Assembly (NCBI RefSeq): GCF_013408535.1 | Contig: NZ_JACBZA010000001.1 | Location: forward strand, 1,820,850-1,884,849 | From: Actinopolymorpha cephalotaxi | Lineage (GTDB): Bacteria > Actinomycetota > Actinomycetes > Propionibacteriales > Actinopolymorphaceae | Reading direction: 5' to 3' | Length of the DNA: 64,000 nucleotides | Part shown: positions 36,842 through 46,501 of the stretch, one piece after another | Layout of the letters: the number at the start of each line of letters is the position of its first letter | Numbering within the stretch: the stretch's first letter is position 1 | The notes under the pieces: generated by a model | Told to the model about the DNA's origin: nothing | The model's database searches: none | The model's input: only the letters and a program-made list of their open reading frames with translations | Translations under genes and position numbers: made by a program

Positions 36842-38344
36842 ATGGACAACCTGAACCAGCTACTGGCGGGCTTCGCGCACGTCGTGACCCCGGCCAACCT
36901 GCTGATCGCCCTGATCGGGGTGACGGTGGGCACCGCCGTCGGCGTGCTCCCCGGCGTCGGTCCGGCCATGACCGTCGCGATGTTGCTGCCGATCACGTAC
37001 GGGATGGACCCGACGCAGGCGCTCATCATGTTCGCCGGAATCTTCTACGGCGGCATGTACGGCGGCTCGACGACCTCCATCCTGCTGAACACCCCCGGTG
37101 AGTCGTCCTCGGTCGTCACCGCGATCGAGGGCAACAAGATGGCCAAGGCCGGCAGGGCGGCGCAGGCTCTCGCGACGGCGGCCATCGGCTCGTTCGTCGC
37201 GGGCACGATCGGCACGCTGGGGCTCGTTCTCGTCGCGCCGCTCGTCGTCGCGTTCGCGATCGGTCTCGGCGCGCCCGACTACCTCGCGATCGTGGTGCTG
37301 TCGTTCGTCGCGGTCACCGCCGTGATCGGGCACTCCCGGGTGCGGGGCTTCGCGTCGTTGCTGCTCGGCCTGGTCATCGGCCTGGTCGGCATCGACAAGG
37401 TCACCGGCCAGCAGCGGTTGACGCTGGGCTCTCCCTTGCTGGCCGACGGCATCGACGTCGTGGTGATCGCGGTCGGCATCTTCGCCGTCGGTGAGGTGCT
37501 GTGGGTCGCCGCCCACCTTCGCCGTACGGCCGGGCAGGTCGTGCCGGTCGGCCAACCGTGGATGGGCCGGCAGGACTGGCGACGATCCTGGAAGCCCTGG
37601 CTGCGTGGCGCCGCGATCGGCTTCCCTTTCGGCGCGCTGCCCGCGGGCGGTGCCGAGATCCCCACCTTCCTGTCGTACGTCACCGAACGCAAACTCAGCA
37701 AGCATCCCGAGGAGTTCGGCAAGGGCGCCATCGAGGGCGTCGCCGGTCCGGAGGCCGCGAACAACGCCTCGGCGGCCGGCACCCTCGTGCCCATGCTGGC
37801 GATCGGGCTGCCCACCAACGCCACGGCGGCGGTGATGCTGGCGGCCTTCCAGTCGTACGGCATCCAGCCGGGGCCGTTGTTGTTCCAGCGCGAGTCCGCT
37901 CTGGTGTGGGCGCTGATCGCGAGCCTGTTCATCGGAAACCTGATGCTGCTGGTGCTCAACCTGCCGCTCGCGCCGTTGTGGGCCAAGCTGTTGCGCATTC
38001 CGCGGCCGTATCTCTACGCGGGCATTCTGTTCTTCGCCTCGATGGGCGCCTACGCGGTCAACGCCCAGCCGTTCGACCTGTTTCTCCTGCTGGTACTGGG
38101 GATTCTGGGCTTTGCCATGCGCCGCTTCGGGCTTCCGGTGCTGCCGCTCATCGTCGGCGTCATTCTCGGCCCGATCGCCGAACGGCAGGCACGGATGGCG
38201 CTTCAGCTCTCCGGCGGTGACCTGTCCGGACTGCTCGGCGGGCCAGTGTCCTACCTCATCTACGCGCTGATCGTCCTCATCCTGGTCGCGCCGCTCGCGC
38301 GGCGTCACCTCCCACGGCCAGGGCGGTTCAACGCAGCTCGGTGA
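36842..38344 (+). CDS. tctA: Tripartite tricarboxylate transporter, large permease (TctA)
   Basis: A 500-residue membrane protein with about 11-12 spans, matching Tct[21 protein letters not shown] near residue 35, [20 protein letters not shown] near 75, and [11 protein letters not shown] in the second half. Uses the proton or sodium gradient with TctB and TctC to import a carboxylate. Its last 17 bases overlap the end of fdhD on the other strand. Confidence 0.94.
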   Translation: MDNLNQLLAGFAHVVTPANLLIALIGVTVGTAVGVLPGVGPAMTVAMLLPITYGMDPTQALIMFAGIFYGGMYGGSTTSILLNTPGESSSVVTAIEGNKMAKAGRAAQALATAAIGSFVAGTIGTLGLVLVAPLVVAFAIGLGAPDYLAIVVLSFVAVTAVIGHSRVRGFASLLLGLVIGLVGIDKVTGQQRLTLGSPLLADGIDVVVIAVGIFAVGEVLWVAAHLRRTAGQVVPVGQPWMGRQDWRRSWKPWLRGAAIGFPFGALPAGGAEIPTFLSYVTERKLSKHPEEFGKGAIEGVAGPEAANNASAAGTLVPMLAIGLPTNATAAVMLAAFQSYGIQPGPLLFQRESALVWALIASLFIGNLMLLVLNLPLAPLWAKLLRIPRPYLYAGILFFASMGAYAVNAQPFDLFLLLVLGILGFAMRRFGLPVLPLIVGVILGPIAERQARMALQLSGGDLSGLLGGPVSYLIYALIVLILVAPLARRHLPRPGRFNAAR

Positions 38345-39182
38345 GGCGTTCGGGATGGGTGTAGGCGACGTAGCGTTCACCGCGCAGGAAGCCGACCAGC
38401 GTCATCCCGAACCGATCGGCCAGGTCCACCGCCAGGCTGGACGGCGCGCCGACCGCCGCCACGAACGGGATGCCGGCGGCGAGCGCCTTCTGGCAGATCT
38501 CGTACCCCGCGCGGCCGCTGGTGACCAGGACGTGGTCGGCCAGCGGCAGCCGGCGTTCGAGGAACGCCCAGCCGACCACCTTGTCCACCGCGTTGTGCCG
38601 GCCGACGTCCTCCCGGGCGCGCAGCAGCGTCCCGTCGGCGGTGAAGAGTCCGGCCGCGTGCAGCCCGCCGGTCCGGCTGAACACGTCCTGCGCCTCGCGG
38701 AGCCGGTCGGGCAGCGCGCACAGCAGAGCCGAGTCCAGCACCGGGCCGGGAGCGACGGGGGAGCAGCCGCGCAGCTCGAGCTCGTCCAGGCTCTCCTTGC
38801 CGCACACGCCACAGGCGGAGGTGGCCGCGCCGTACCTCGCCGTCGGCGCCTCCGGCAGCGGCCGCGCCAGGTCGACGGTGACGACGTTGTAGCGCTGCTC
38901 GGTGCGCAGCGCCGGATCCGTGCAGTACGCGATGCGTACGACGTCGTCGGTGTCGGTCAGCAGCCCCTCCGACCGCAGGAACCCCGCGGCCAGCTCGAAG
39001 TCGGCACCCGGCGTGCGCATGGTGACCACCAGCGACCGCGGCACCGACCCCGGCCAGCCGACCCGGATCTCCAGCGGCTCCTCGGTGGCCACCACGTCGG
39101 CGCGGCCGCGGACCGTGCCGCCGTCGACCTCGCGGACCCGTACTCGCACGGTGCTGCCCGGCCGCCGGGTGGGGAGAGTCAT
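38328..39182 (-). CDS. fdhD: Sulfur carrier protein FdhD for formate dehydrogenase
   Basis: A 284-residue FdhD protein that passes sulfur from a cysteine desulfurase to the molybdenum cofactor of formate dehydrogenase. It shows the active CxxC in [11 protein letters not shown] and the family motif [15 protein letters not shown] 39182 is chosen (MTLPTRR); upstream frame extension is unsupported. No formate dehydrogenase gene is in the window. Its 3' end overlaps tctA by 17 bp, tail to tail. Confidence 0.94.
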   Translation of the reverse strand: MTLPTRRPGSTVRVRVREVDGGTVRGRADVVATEEPLEIRVGWPGSVPRSLVVTMRTPGADFELAAGFLRSEGLLTDTDDVVRIAYCTDPALRTEQRYNVVTVDLARPLPEAPTARYGAATSACGVCGKESLDELELRGCSPVAPGPVLDSALLCALPDRLREAQDVFSRTGGLHAAGLFTADGTLLRAREDVGRHNAVDKVVGWAFLERRLPLADHVLVTSGRAGYEICQKALAAGIPFVAAVGAPSSLAVDLADRFGMTLVGFLRGERYVAYTHPERLTELR

Positions 39183-39394
39183 GGGCCCATCCTTGTCATG
39201 GCCCCATCCTCGCCGCGCGCAAAACCGGATGACCCACCGGCACACCCCGGCCTACAGTCGGAGACGTGGAGATGCGCCGCGGGTAGCGCCCGCGTGACCG
39301 CCCGGCCGTAGCGGCCGACGACCTCGAAGCGGACCGTCCCGGCGTGGAGCCGGTGTCGCGCGGTCCGCCCGCACCTCACCGTCTCTCCACCTTC

Positions 39395-39419
39395 GTGGCC
39401 GCGCGGTCGTCGCGGCCAC
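39395..39419 (+). promoter_or_regulatory. Perfect hairpin just before a TrmH-type gene
   Basis: GTGGCCGCG (39395-39403) and CGCGGCCAC (39411-39419) with a 7-nt loop form a strong stem that ends 20 bases before ATG 39439 and abuts the ribosome site CGGGAG. It could shape translation or act as a terminator or leader structure. Function is not known. Confidence 0.5.
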
Positions 39420-39438
39420 CACCCACGGGAGCATCGCG

Positions 39439-40272
39439 ATGACGCCGCAACGCGTCGGCCTGCACCATCCCCGCCTGCGGCCGTTCCTGGCCGCCGCACG
39501 CAACACCGCGCCACCCGACGAGGACCACGTGGTGGTCGAGGGCATCTGGGCGCTGGAGAAACTGCTGGCCGCGCGCACACCGGTGGAGACCTTCCTGTGC
39601 TGCCCGGAGCTGGTTCGTACGCCGCAGGCGCGCCGGTGCGCGGACGCCCTCCGCGAGCGCGCGGAGGCGGCGTACGAGATCGGCCCCAAGGTCCTCTCCC
39701 GGCTGAGCGGCCGGGCCCGCCCCGACGGCCTGCTCGCGCTGGCGGGGTTGCCGCGCCGGGCCGCCGGGGAGCTCGAGTTCGGCGACCGGGCGCTGGTGCT
39801 GGTGGCCGACGGCATCGAGTACGCCGGGAACCTCGGCACCCTGATCCGGACTGCGGACGCGTGCAGCGCCGACTGTGTCGTACTGGTGCGCCGGCAGGTC
39901 CGGCCCAACCATCCCCGGGTGTTCGTGGCGAGCCGGGGCACGGTGCTGGGCGTGCCGCTGGTGGAGCTGCCCGACCCGGCTTCGGCCATCGCCTGGCTCG
40001 GCCGGTGCGGGTTCACCGTCGTGGTGGCCGAGCCCGGCGCGAGCCGCGACTACCGGGCGGGTGACCTGTCCGGCCCGCGTACGGCCGTCGTCGTGGGCTC
40101 GGAGGGACGCGGCGTCTCCTCCGGGTGGTACGCGGCGCCCGTCCGGCGGGTGTCGATCCCGATGCTTGGGTCCGCCGACTCGCTGAACGTCTCGGTGTCG
40201 GCGGCGCTGCTGTTGTACGAGGTGCTCACTTGCAGGTCGCGCCGCACTGACGGCGCAGGAGCGCGTCGATGA
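39439..40272 (+). CDS. TrmH/SpoU-family rRNA/tRNA 2'-O-methyltransferase (first copy)
   Basis: A 277-residue SPOUT methylase with an N-terminal substrate-binding part (EDHVVVEGIWALEKLL) and the three knot motifs: NLGTLIRTADA, VGSEGRGVS and IPMLGSADSLNVSVSAALL. Transfers methyl from SAM to a ribose 2'-OH; the RNA target is not predictable, with rRNA likely. A strong hairpin precedes it. The last 47 bases overlap the end of the VWA gene on the other strand. Confidence 0.9.
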   Translation: MTPQRVGLHHPRLRPFLAAARNTAPPDEDHVVVEGIWALEKLLAARTPVETFLCCPELVRTPQARRCADALRERAEAAYEIGPKVLSRLSGRARPDGLLALAGLPRRAAGELEFGDRALVLVADGIEYAGNLGTLIRTADACSADCVVLVRRQVRPNHPRVFVASRGTVLGVPLVELPDPASAIAWLGRCGFTVVVAEPGASRDYRAGDLSGPRTAVVVGSEGRGVSSGWYAAPVRRVSIPMLGSADSLNVSVSAALLLYEVLTCRSRRTDGAGARR

Positions 40273-41923
40273 CGATGCCCTCCATGTCCTGGGGGTCGCG
40301 CGCGCGGTAGGCCCGGCCACCGGTGATGTTCGCGATCTTGTCGAGGGAGGCGAGGTCGGCCTGCGGGCCGATGCCGACCAGGATGACCGCGATCGGGCGG
40401 GCCGGGTCGGCCTCGGTCTTCAGCGTGTTGAGCAGCTGGGTAAGGGAGACGCCCGTACGGTCCTCGTCCTTACCGTCGGTGAGCAGTACGACCGAGTTGA
40501 CCTTGGCGTCGTCGTAGCCGTTCTGCGCGGTGCGGTACGCGGCCAGGAAGGTGTCGTAGAGGCCGGTGCCGCCGCTGACCTGGCTGGGCAGCTTCGCCAG
40601 CACCTTCGCCAGCTCGGCGCGATGGGCGGCGGACAGCTCGGCGGTCTTCGCGAGCTCGCGGTAGTCGCGGGTGCCGTCGCGGAGCTCGGAGAACTCCCAC
40701 AGCCCGACCTCGCCCTTGTCGGGGAAGTAGCTGAGCGCGGTGCCGGCGGCGTCGCGGGCCAGCTCGATCCGGCTCCGGCTGCCGGCGGCCGCCGCCATCG
40801 AACCGGACACGTCGACGACGGCGAGCAGCCGCGACTCCAGGCTCAGCGCGGCCCAGCTGCGCAGCACGTCGTCGGCGTCGTGCAGGGTGACCGGCGGCAG
40901 CACCTTCACGGCGCCGACGTCGGCGTTCTTCGTGGGCGGCGCGAGGTCGCGGTAGTCGCGGAAGCCCGCCTTGCGGAACGTCTCCCGGCCCTGCGGAGCG
41001 TCGGCGAACCGGGCCAGCGCGGCACCGGCGGCGGCGATCTTGTCGGTGCGGGCCGCGCCGTGGCGGACGGCGACCAGGGGGTAGTCGAGGAGGACCGTGC
41101 CGTTCTTCGGCGCGACCCCCACGACGTCGGTGTCGGAGTGTTCGCGGGTGAAGCTCAGCACCTGCTGCTCGCTGGTCGGGACACCTCGTTGCAGGCCGGC
41201 CTCGGTGTCCGCCTTCGCGAGCTCACGGTCGAGGCCGTCCACGCGGTCCTTCGCCAGCTTGATGAGCACCGTGCCGAGCTTGGACCGGGCCTCCTCGGCC
41301 TCGCCGGTCACCGACCGCCGCACGCCGAGCAGCGCGCTCAAGGCCGTTCCCGACCGCTCCGCGTCCGCCACCGCCATGTGGCCGCTGGTGGCCAGCGTCG
41401 ACCAGTTGTCCGCGTCGGCGCCGAGCTTCTCCGCCGCTGCCTGGGTGGTGGCGAGGACCATCGGCGACGCGGCCAGCGACGGGCTGAGCGCGAGCACCCG
41501 GGACGGCGGGATGCCGGTGCGGGCCACCCACTCGAACGTGTCCGGCACCCACAGGTCAGGGGCGTTCGCGTCGTCGCTGCCGCTGTCACTCGACAGCCGG
41601 GTGAACATGTCGCGCGGGCCGGCCGCGGTGACACCGAACGTCAGGCACGCTCCGCCGACCGGGACCTTGTCCTTCTCCACGCGTGCGGCCACCGCCTTCA
41701 GCGGCGCGACCACCTCGGGTGCGGCGGCGACCCGGACGCGCAGCGTGCCCTCACAGGACGCGGACCTGCTGCCCGAGGCCGCTCCGAACTCACGGATCCC
41801 CAGGAAGGCCGCCGTCGGGATGATCAGCGCGAGGGCGACGACGAGTACGAGCAGGCCTCGACCTCGACCTCGGCCGCGGGGGCGGCGGGGTCGCAGATCT
41901 GCGGCGGCATGACGACCGGGCAT
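40226..41923 (-). CDS. Membrane-anchored substrate-binding and VWA-domain protein
   Basis: A 565-residue protein: basic N-terminus, one transmembrane segment (about 23-45), a periplasmic-binding-protein-like domain (about 58-345), then a von Willebrand A domain (about 365-555) with metal site DVSGS starting at D371 and later LLTDGKDED. Two C-terminal cysteines (RRQCGATCK) may form a disulphide. Such proteins are common in actinobacteria; role unknown, possibly adhesion, sensing or metal-linked assembly. Alone on its strand; tail overlaps the TrmH-type gene. Confidence 0.86.
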   Translation of the reverse strand: MPGRHAAADLRPRRPRGRGRGRGLLVLVVALALIIPTAAFLGIREFGAASGSRSASCEGTLRVRVAAAPEVVAPLKAVAARVEKDKVPVGGACLTFGVTAAGPRDMFTRLSSDSGSDDANAPDLWVPDTFEWVARTGIPPSRVLALSPSLAASPMVLATTQAAAEKLGADADNWSTLATSGHMAVADAERSGTALSALLGVRRSVTGEAEEARSKLGTVLIKLAKDRVDGLDRELAKADTEAGLQRGVPTSEQQVLSFTREHSDTDVVGVAPKNGTVLLDYPLVAVRHGAARTDKIAAAGAALARFADAPQGRETFRKAGFRDYRDLAPPTKNADVGAVKVLPPVTLHDADDVLRSWAALSLESRLLAVVDVSGSMAAAAGSRSRIELARDAAGTALSYFPDKGEVGLWEFSELRDGTRDYRELAKTAELSAAHRAELAKVLAKLPSQVSGGTGLYDTFLAAYRTAQNGYDDAKVNSVVLLTDGKDEDRTGVSLTQLLNTLKTEADPARPIAVILVGIGPQADLASLDKIANITGGRAYRARDPQDMEGIVIDALLRRQCGATCK

Positions 41924-42103
41924 AGTGCTGCTCCCTCTCCACCCCGAGTGGGCGGGACATTACCGGAAAAGCCGGCCACACCGGTGACGGTCATCCCGTA
42001 TGGGACGAAGCGCTACCAGACGTACCTGGGTGGACGCGGACGGCCACCGCGTCGGGTTCCCGGACCTCGTCCCGGACCTGCTCCGGCGGCGATGACGGCC
42101 CGT

Positions 42104-43147
42104 TCAGGCCCCGCTCACGTCCCCGCCGGCGGCGTACATCCGGGCGATCACCGACTCGATCGCGGGCTCCTGGATGGACAGGTCGGCCAGGGGGTAGCGC
42201 GCGGCGATCGACGCCACCAGGGGAGCGGCGCTGGTCGCCGCCGGGAAGGCCAGCCACTGCCGCGGGCCGTCCACCCGGACCACGCTTGCGCCGGCCACCT
42301 CGATCGGCGGGCCCGGCTCGGCGAGGTCGACGACGAGGGTGCGTTCGCTCCCGCCGAGGCCGTCCAGCCCGTGCAGCCCGGTCAGGCTCCCGTCGTACAT
42401 CACCCGCCCGTGGTCGATCACCATCACCCGCGAGCACAGCTGCTCGATGTCGGTGAGGTCGTGGGTGGTCAGCAGGACGGTGGTGCCGCGTTCGCGGTTG
42501 AGGTCACGCAGGAACTCCCGCACCTTCGCCTTGCTCACGATGTCCAGCCCGATGGTGGGCTCGTCGAGGTAGACGACCTCCGGGTCGTGCAGCAGCGCGG
42601 CGGCGATGTCGCCCCGCATCCGCTGGCCGAGGGAGAGCTGGCGTACGGGCACGTCCAGCAGCGGGCCGAGCTCGAGCAGGCCGACGTAGTGGTCGAGGTT
42701 CTCGCGGTAGCGCGCGTCCGGGATCCTGTAGATCCGCCGCAGCAGCCCGAAGCTGTCCCGCAGCGGGAGGTCCCACCACAGCGTGGTGCGCTGGCCGAAC
42801 ACCACGCCGATCCGCCGGGCCAGCCGGATTCGCTCGCGGGACGGCTCGATGCCGGCGACGCGCAACGTGCCGGCGGTGGGTACGAGGATGCCGGTGAGCA
42901 TCTTGATCGTGGTCGACTTCCCGGCGCCGTTGGGCCCGATGTAGCCGACCATCTCCCCGGCGGCCACCTCGAAGGACAGCCCGGCGACGGCGTGCACTTC
43001 CGAGCGGGTACGCCGGAACCGCCCGGCCCGCCGTCGTACGGAGAAGGTCTTCCGCACGTCCCGTACCTCGATCAGCGGCCCGGCGGAGGTGGCCGCCGCG
43101 GACGGGCCGGCGGCGAGCTCGGTGGTGGTGGTGGTGCGTTCTGTCAT
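42104..43147 (-). CDS. ABC-2 exporter ATP-binding protein
   Basis: A 347-residue ATPase: Walker A GPNGAGKST (71-79), signature LSLGQRMRGDIAAALL, Walker B VVYLDEPTIGLD, and a C-terminal extension after DHGRVMYDG. It energises the two permeases encoded just upstream on the same strand. The motif FGQRTTLWWDLPL belongs to the subgroup paired with DUF990-type permeases (export of unknown substrate). ATG 43147 begins two bases after the permease stop. Confidence 0.92.
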   Translation of the reverse strand: MTERTTTTTELAAGPSAAATSAGPLIEVRDVRKTFSVRRRAGRFRRTRSEVHAVAGLSFEVAAGEMVGYIGPNGAGKSTTIKMLTGILVPTAGTLRVAGIEPSRERIRLARRIGVVFGQRTTLWWDLPLRDSFGLLRRIYRIPDARYRENLDHYVGLLELGPLLDVPVRQLSLGQRMRGDIAAALLHDPEVVYLDEPTIGLDIVSKAKVREFLRDLNRERGTTVLLTTHDLTDIEQLCSRVMVIDHGRVMYDGSLTGLHGLDGLGGSERTLVVDLAEPGPPIEVAGASVVRVDGPRQWLAFPAATSAAPLVASIAARYPLADLSIQEPAIESVIARMYAAGGDVSGA

Positions 43148-43149
43148 GA

Positions 43150-43953
43150 TCAACTCCCGGTGCTGCGGTAGCTGCGCAGGCCGGCCCGCCAGGCCAGCGC
43201 GGCGACGAGGGCGAGGGCGACGGCGGCCAGTGGCGAGGCGAACTGGAAGGCCTTCGGCAGCCCGAGCGGGTCCGGATGGCCGAGGATGTGCAGCGCCGGC
43301 AGCCAGTTCACGAACGCCAGCGGGATGCCGAACGTCGCCGCGCGGAGCAGGTCCTTGGCGAAGATCGTCGGTGGGTACTGCGTGAGGAAGTTGCCGCCGT
43401 AGGTGAACGCGTTGGCCACCTCGGCGGCGTCGGTCGCGGCGAACTGGAACGCCGCGCCGAGGACGAAGATCGAGGCGAAGATGACGGTGCCACTGACCAG
43501 CATCACCGGCATCAGCACGATCCGGTCCCAGGTCCAGTGCACGTCGACCGCGACCATCGCCCAGCCGAACACCACCAGGCTCTGGACGATCCGCCCCAGC
43601 CGGCGCAGCGCGAAGTCGTCGGCCGCGGCCTGGACGAACGTCGGCACCGGCCGGATCAGCATCACGTCCAGGGACCCGTCCCGGATCCGCCGGCCGAGGC
43701 GTTCGATGCTGCCGATCAGCAGGTCCGCGGTGCCCATCGCGATCCCGGAGGTGGCGTAGAGGAAGGCGACCTCGGGCAGGTCGAACCCGCCGAGGGTGTC
43801 GGTGTGCACGAACATGATGAAGATCGCCACGAAGTCGAAGCCGGTCACCACGAACTGCCCGACGGTGAGCATCGCGAACGACGCCCGGTAGACCATCGTG
43901 GACCGCACCCACATCGCGACGATCCAGCCGTACGCCCGCAGTGCGTCAGCCAC
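43150..43953 (-). CDS. ABC-2-type permease (second subunit)
   Basis: A 267-residue membrane protein with six predicted spans and the ABC-2/DUF990 family segment RIRDGSLDVMLIRPVPTFVQ. It overlaps the upstream permease gene by eight bases and is followed two bases later by the ATPase gene, so the three genes form an operon encoding a heterodimeric exporter. Substrate unknown. Confidence 0.87.
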   Translation of the reverse strand: MADALRAYGWIVAMWVRSTMVYRASFAMLTVGQFVVTGFDFVAIFIMFVHTDTLGGFDLPEVAFLYATSGIAMGTADLLIGSIERLGRRIRDGSLDVMLIRPVPTFVQAAADDFALRRLGRIVQSLVVFGWAMVAVDVHWTWDRIVLMPVMLVSGTVIFASIFVLGAAFQFAATDAAEVANAFTYGGNFLTQYPPTIFAKDLLRAATFGIPLAFVNWLPALHILGHPDPLGLPKAFQFASPLAAVALALVAALAWRAGLRSYRSTGS

Positions 43954-44746
43954 CCTGGACCACCACCTTCCGGGTGGCGAGCAGAGTGAGCGCCCGGCCG
44001 GCCAGCCAGAGCACCAGCGCCCAGCCCGCCTGGAACGCGAGCGCGGAGACCAGCGAGGCGCCCTGGCGCTTGCCGAGGAACACGTCCGCCGGGATCTGCA
44101 GCGCCGACGACCACGGCAGCGCCCGGGCCAGGTCGCCGAGCCAGCCGGGGAAGACGTTCAGCGGCAGCAACATGCCGGAGAAGAACATCGCCAGCACCCC
44201 GGCGAGCTGGTGTACGCCGCGGGCGTCCATCAGCCAGAAGCCGGCCAGGGTGAACAGGTAGTTGAGGCTGAAGCAGACGAGCGCTCCCAGGAAGACCGCG
44301 AGTCCGAACGCCAGCCAGGTCACCAGGTCGCCGGGGAGGTTGAGGGTGAACGCGAACGCGCCCACCAGCGTCGGCCCGATGCCCCGGCCGAGCAGGTGGA
44401 ACGCGGCCCGGCCCAGGTCACTGGCCAGCCACCACGCCTGCAGGTCGACCGGCCGGTAGAGGTCGACGGCGATGTCGCCGGTGCGGATCCGGTCGGCCAG
44501 CTCCTCCCGGAAGCCGCCGCCCCACAGGGCGCCGACCATGCCGAGGGACTGGCCGAGCCAGACGTAGGTCACCGCGTCGGTCACGTCGTACCCGCCGAGG
44601 GAGGGCCGGGCGCGCCACAACGCGATGTACGTGAACGCCATGATGAAACCGAAGACGGTGTTGGTGAAGACACCGGCCGCGGTGGCGGCGCGGTAGGTCG
44701 AGTACCGGCGGAAGGTACGCCACGCGATCGCGGCATAGACCCTCAT
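43946..44746 (-). CDS. ABC-2-type permease (first subunit)
   Basis: A 266-residue membrane protein with six spans, related to the next gene by the shared motif IRTGDIAVDLYRPVDLQ. First gene of the exporter operon. ATG 44746 follows GAAGGGAGC. The C-terminal residues overlap the next reading frame by eight bases. Confidence 0.87.
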   Translation of the reverse strand: MRVYAAIAWRTFRRYSTYRAATAAGVFTNTVFGFIMAFTYIALWRARPSLGGYDVTDAVTYVWLGQSLGMVGALWGGGFREELADRIRTGDIAVDLYRPVDLQAWWLASDLGRAAFHLLGRGIGPTLVGAFAFTLNLPGDLVTWLAFGLAVFLGALVCFSLNYLFTLAGFWLMDARGVHQLAGVLAMFFSGMLLPLNVFPGWLGDLARALPWSSALQIPADVFLGKRQGASLVSALAFQAGWALVLWLAGRALTLLATRKVVVQGG

Positions 44747-45305
44747 GCTGAACGGGCTCCCTTCGACAACTGACGTGCGTGCGGCAGGCCAGGCGTACGA
44801 CAGACCGTGCCTTTGCGGCAGGCCACTGCGTACGAACAGGCCATGCGTGAGGTGGACAGAGCGCGCGGAGGTGGCGCGTCTTGGGCACGCGGGGAGCAGC
44901 GCGGGGGTGTTTTCTCGCGCTTGGGGTGGATCTCGGACGACGGCCGCCGGCGCATTCCGGGGGGAGGAGCGCGGCGGCTGAGCACGTCGAACTTCCCCCG
45001 CATCGGTGCTGACCGGGGGTTGAGGAGGGGAGCGGACATGCCCGGCGGCCGGCTGATCAGCTGGGGCTGACCCTGCGCAGACCGGGATTTTGGCGGCCAG
45101 ACAGCATAACCGGCACCGGCCGGGACGGGAAGGGTCTTTTCCTCGGACCGCCCGGGTGCCCGCACCACGGCGTCCGCCCCGAGCGGCTCGGCGTCTGCCC
45201 GAGGCGGTGGGGTCGGCGGCCGGGTCCGCGTGATATGCAGGCAGGGTCCCGCTCGCGTCGCGGTGCGTCCCCGGCCGCGAGCCACCAGCTCACGAAGGTT
45301 CCGCC
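44747..45305. other. 559-bp intergenic region between divergent ABC and DUF3817 genes
   Basis: No convincing gene or known RNA. It holds an imperfect 31-33-bp direct repeat (44780-44810 and 44814-44846, both beginning TGCGGCAGGCCA). A GGAGGGGAG box before ATG 45038 would start only a 10-codon frame (MPGGRLISWG). A longer 87-codon frame (44807-45070) has weaker third-position G/C bias than the neighbouring genes and is not accepted. The exporter promoter should lie here. Confidence 0.5.
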
Positions 45306-45656
45306 ATGCCGCTGCTGACTGTCTACCGGGTCATGTCCTACGTCACCGGTGTCGTGCTGCTCGCGCTGGTGCTGGTCGCGATGCCGCTGAAGTACTTCGC
45401 CGACACCCCCGGCCCGACCATGGTGGTCGGCCAGCTGCACGGATTCCTCTACATGGCCTACGTCGTCGTGGTGCTGCTGCTGGGCTTCTCGCTGCGGTGG
45501 CGGCCGGTACGCATGCTGCTGGTGATGCTGGCCGGAACGATTCCCTTCGCGGCGTTCTTCGCCGAGCGCAGGATCGTCGCCGACGTCCGGCGCGAGCAGG
45601 GGGCCGGGGGCCGTGAGGGCGGCCGGCGGAGCGAGCGGGTCGGCGCGGGTGACTGA
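45306..45656 (+). CDS. DUF3817 small integral membrane protein
   Basis: A 116-residue protein with three hydrophobic segments in the first 90 residues and a charged tail, matching the short actinobacterial DUF3817 family (MSYVTGVVLLALVLVAMPLK; HGFLYMAYVVVVLLLG). Function unknown. ATG 45306. The end overlaps the GTG start of the next gene by eight bases. Confidence 0.78.
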   Translation: MPLLTVYRVMSYVTGVVLLALVLVAMPLKYFADTPGPTMVVGQLHGFLYMAYVVVVLLLGFSLRWRPVRMLLVMLAGTIPFAAFFAERRIVADVRREQGAGGREGGRRSERVGAGD

Positions 45657-46488
45657 CCCGGCGCCCGACCCGATGGCGACGGCGCGTACCCACGCGCAGG
45701 CGCTGGTCGAGGTGACCGGCGTCGTCGCGGTGGTGGTGGGCGGCAGCCACGCCAGCGGAACCGCCGACGCCACCTCCGACCTCGACCTCGGCGTCTACTA
45801 CCGCCAACCCCTCGACGTCCCCGCGCTGGCCCACCTGGCCACCACGCTGACCGGGCGGCCCACCGAGGTCACCGCCCCGGGCGGGTGGGGGCCGTGGGTC
45901 GACGGCGGTGCCTGGCTGTCCACCGACGAGGGCCCCGTGGACTGGATCCTGCGCGACCTGGGCCGGGTCACCCACGAGTGGGAGCGCGCGGCGCGCGGGG
46001 AGTTCGGGCTGTACCACCAGCCGGGTCACCCGTTCGGATTCCTCAGTACGACCTACGTCGGCGAGCTCGCGACCGCGGTCGTCGTCGCCGATCCGGACGG
46101 CGAGGTGCGCCGGCTCCAGCAGGCCGCCGGGCGGTACCCTCAGCCGTTGCGGGAGGCGCTCGTCGGCTGGCTGTGGGAGGCGGAGTTCAGCCTCGCGGTC
46201 GCGCGGAAGGCGACCGGGCGGGGCGACGCGGCGTACGTCGCGATGTGCGTGCTGCGGGCGGTCGGGATCATGGCGCACGCGCTGCACGCCCGCGCCGGCC
46301 GGTGGGTGCTGAACGAGAAGGGCCTGGTCGCCGCGGCGGGCCGGTTGCCGGGCGCGCCACCGGAGTTCGCGGCCCGCGCCCAGGCGCTGTGCGGCCGGAT
46401 CGGCACCACGCCCGCCGAGCTCACCGCGGCGCTCGACGACGCCGACCGGCTGCTCGCCGACGTCCGCGGCGACGTTCGCGGCGACTGA
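45649..46488 (+). CDS. Nucleotidyltransferase-domain protein (first of two)
   Basis: A 279-residue protein of the DNA polymerase beta-like nucleotidyltransferase superfamily: GGSHASGTADATSDLDLGVY contains the GS motif and the catalytic DxD. A helical C-terminal half follows. Relatives modify small molecules such as aminoglycosides, but no substrate can be named. GTG 45649 is chosen (MTDPAPDP); GTG 45613 and ATG 45673 are alternatives. The next gene encodes a second nucleotidyltransferase 13 bases downstream. Confidence 0.78.
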   Translation: MTDPAPDPMATARTHAQALVEVTGVVAVVVGGSHASGTADATSDLDLGVYYRQPLDVPALAHLATTLTGRPTEVTAPGGWGPWVDGGAWLSTDEGPVDWILRDLGRVTHEWERAARGEFGLYHQPGHPFGFLSTTYVGELATAVVVADPDGEVRRLQQAAGRYPQPLREALVGWLWEAEFSLAVARKATGRGDAAYVAMCVLRAVGIMAHALHARAGRWVLNEKGLVAAAGRLPGAPPEFAARAQALCGRIGTTPAELTAALDDADRLLADVRGDVRGD

Positions 46489-46501
46489 CGCCGGCTCCTC
46501 G

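Noticed and set aside
44807-45070. 87-codon frame in the gap before the DUF3817 gene
   Set aside because: Lower third-position G/C than the neighbours, built partly from a direct repeat, no domain. Only its last 10 codons have a ribosome site.
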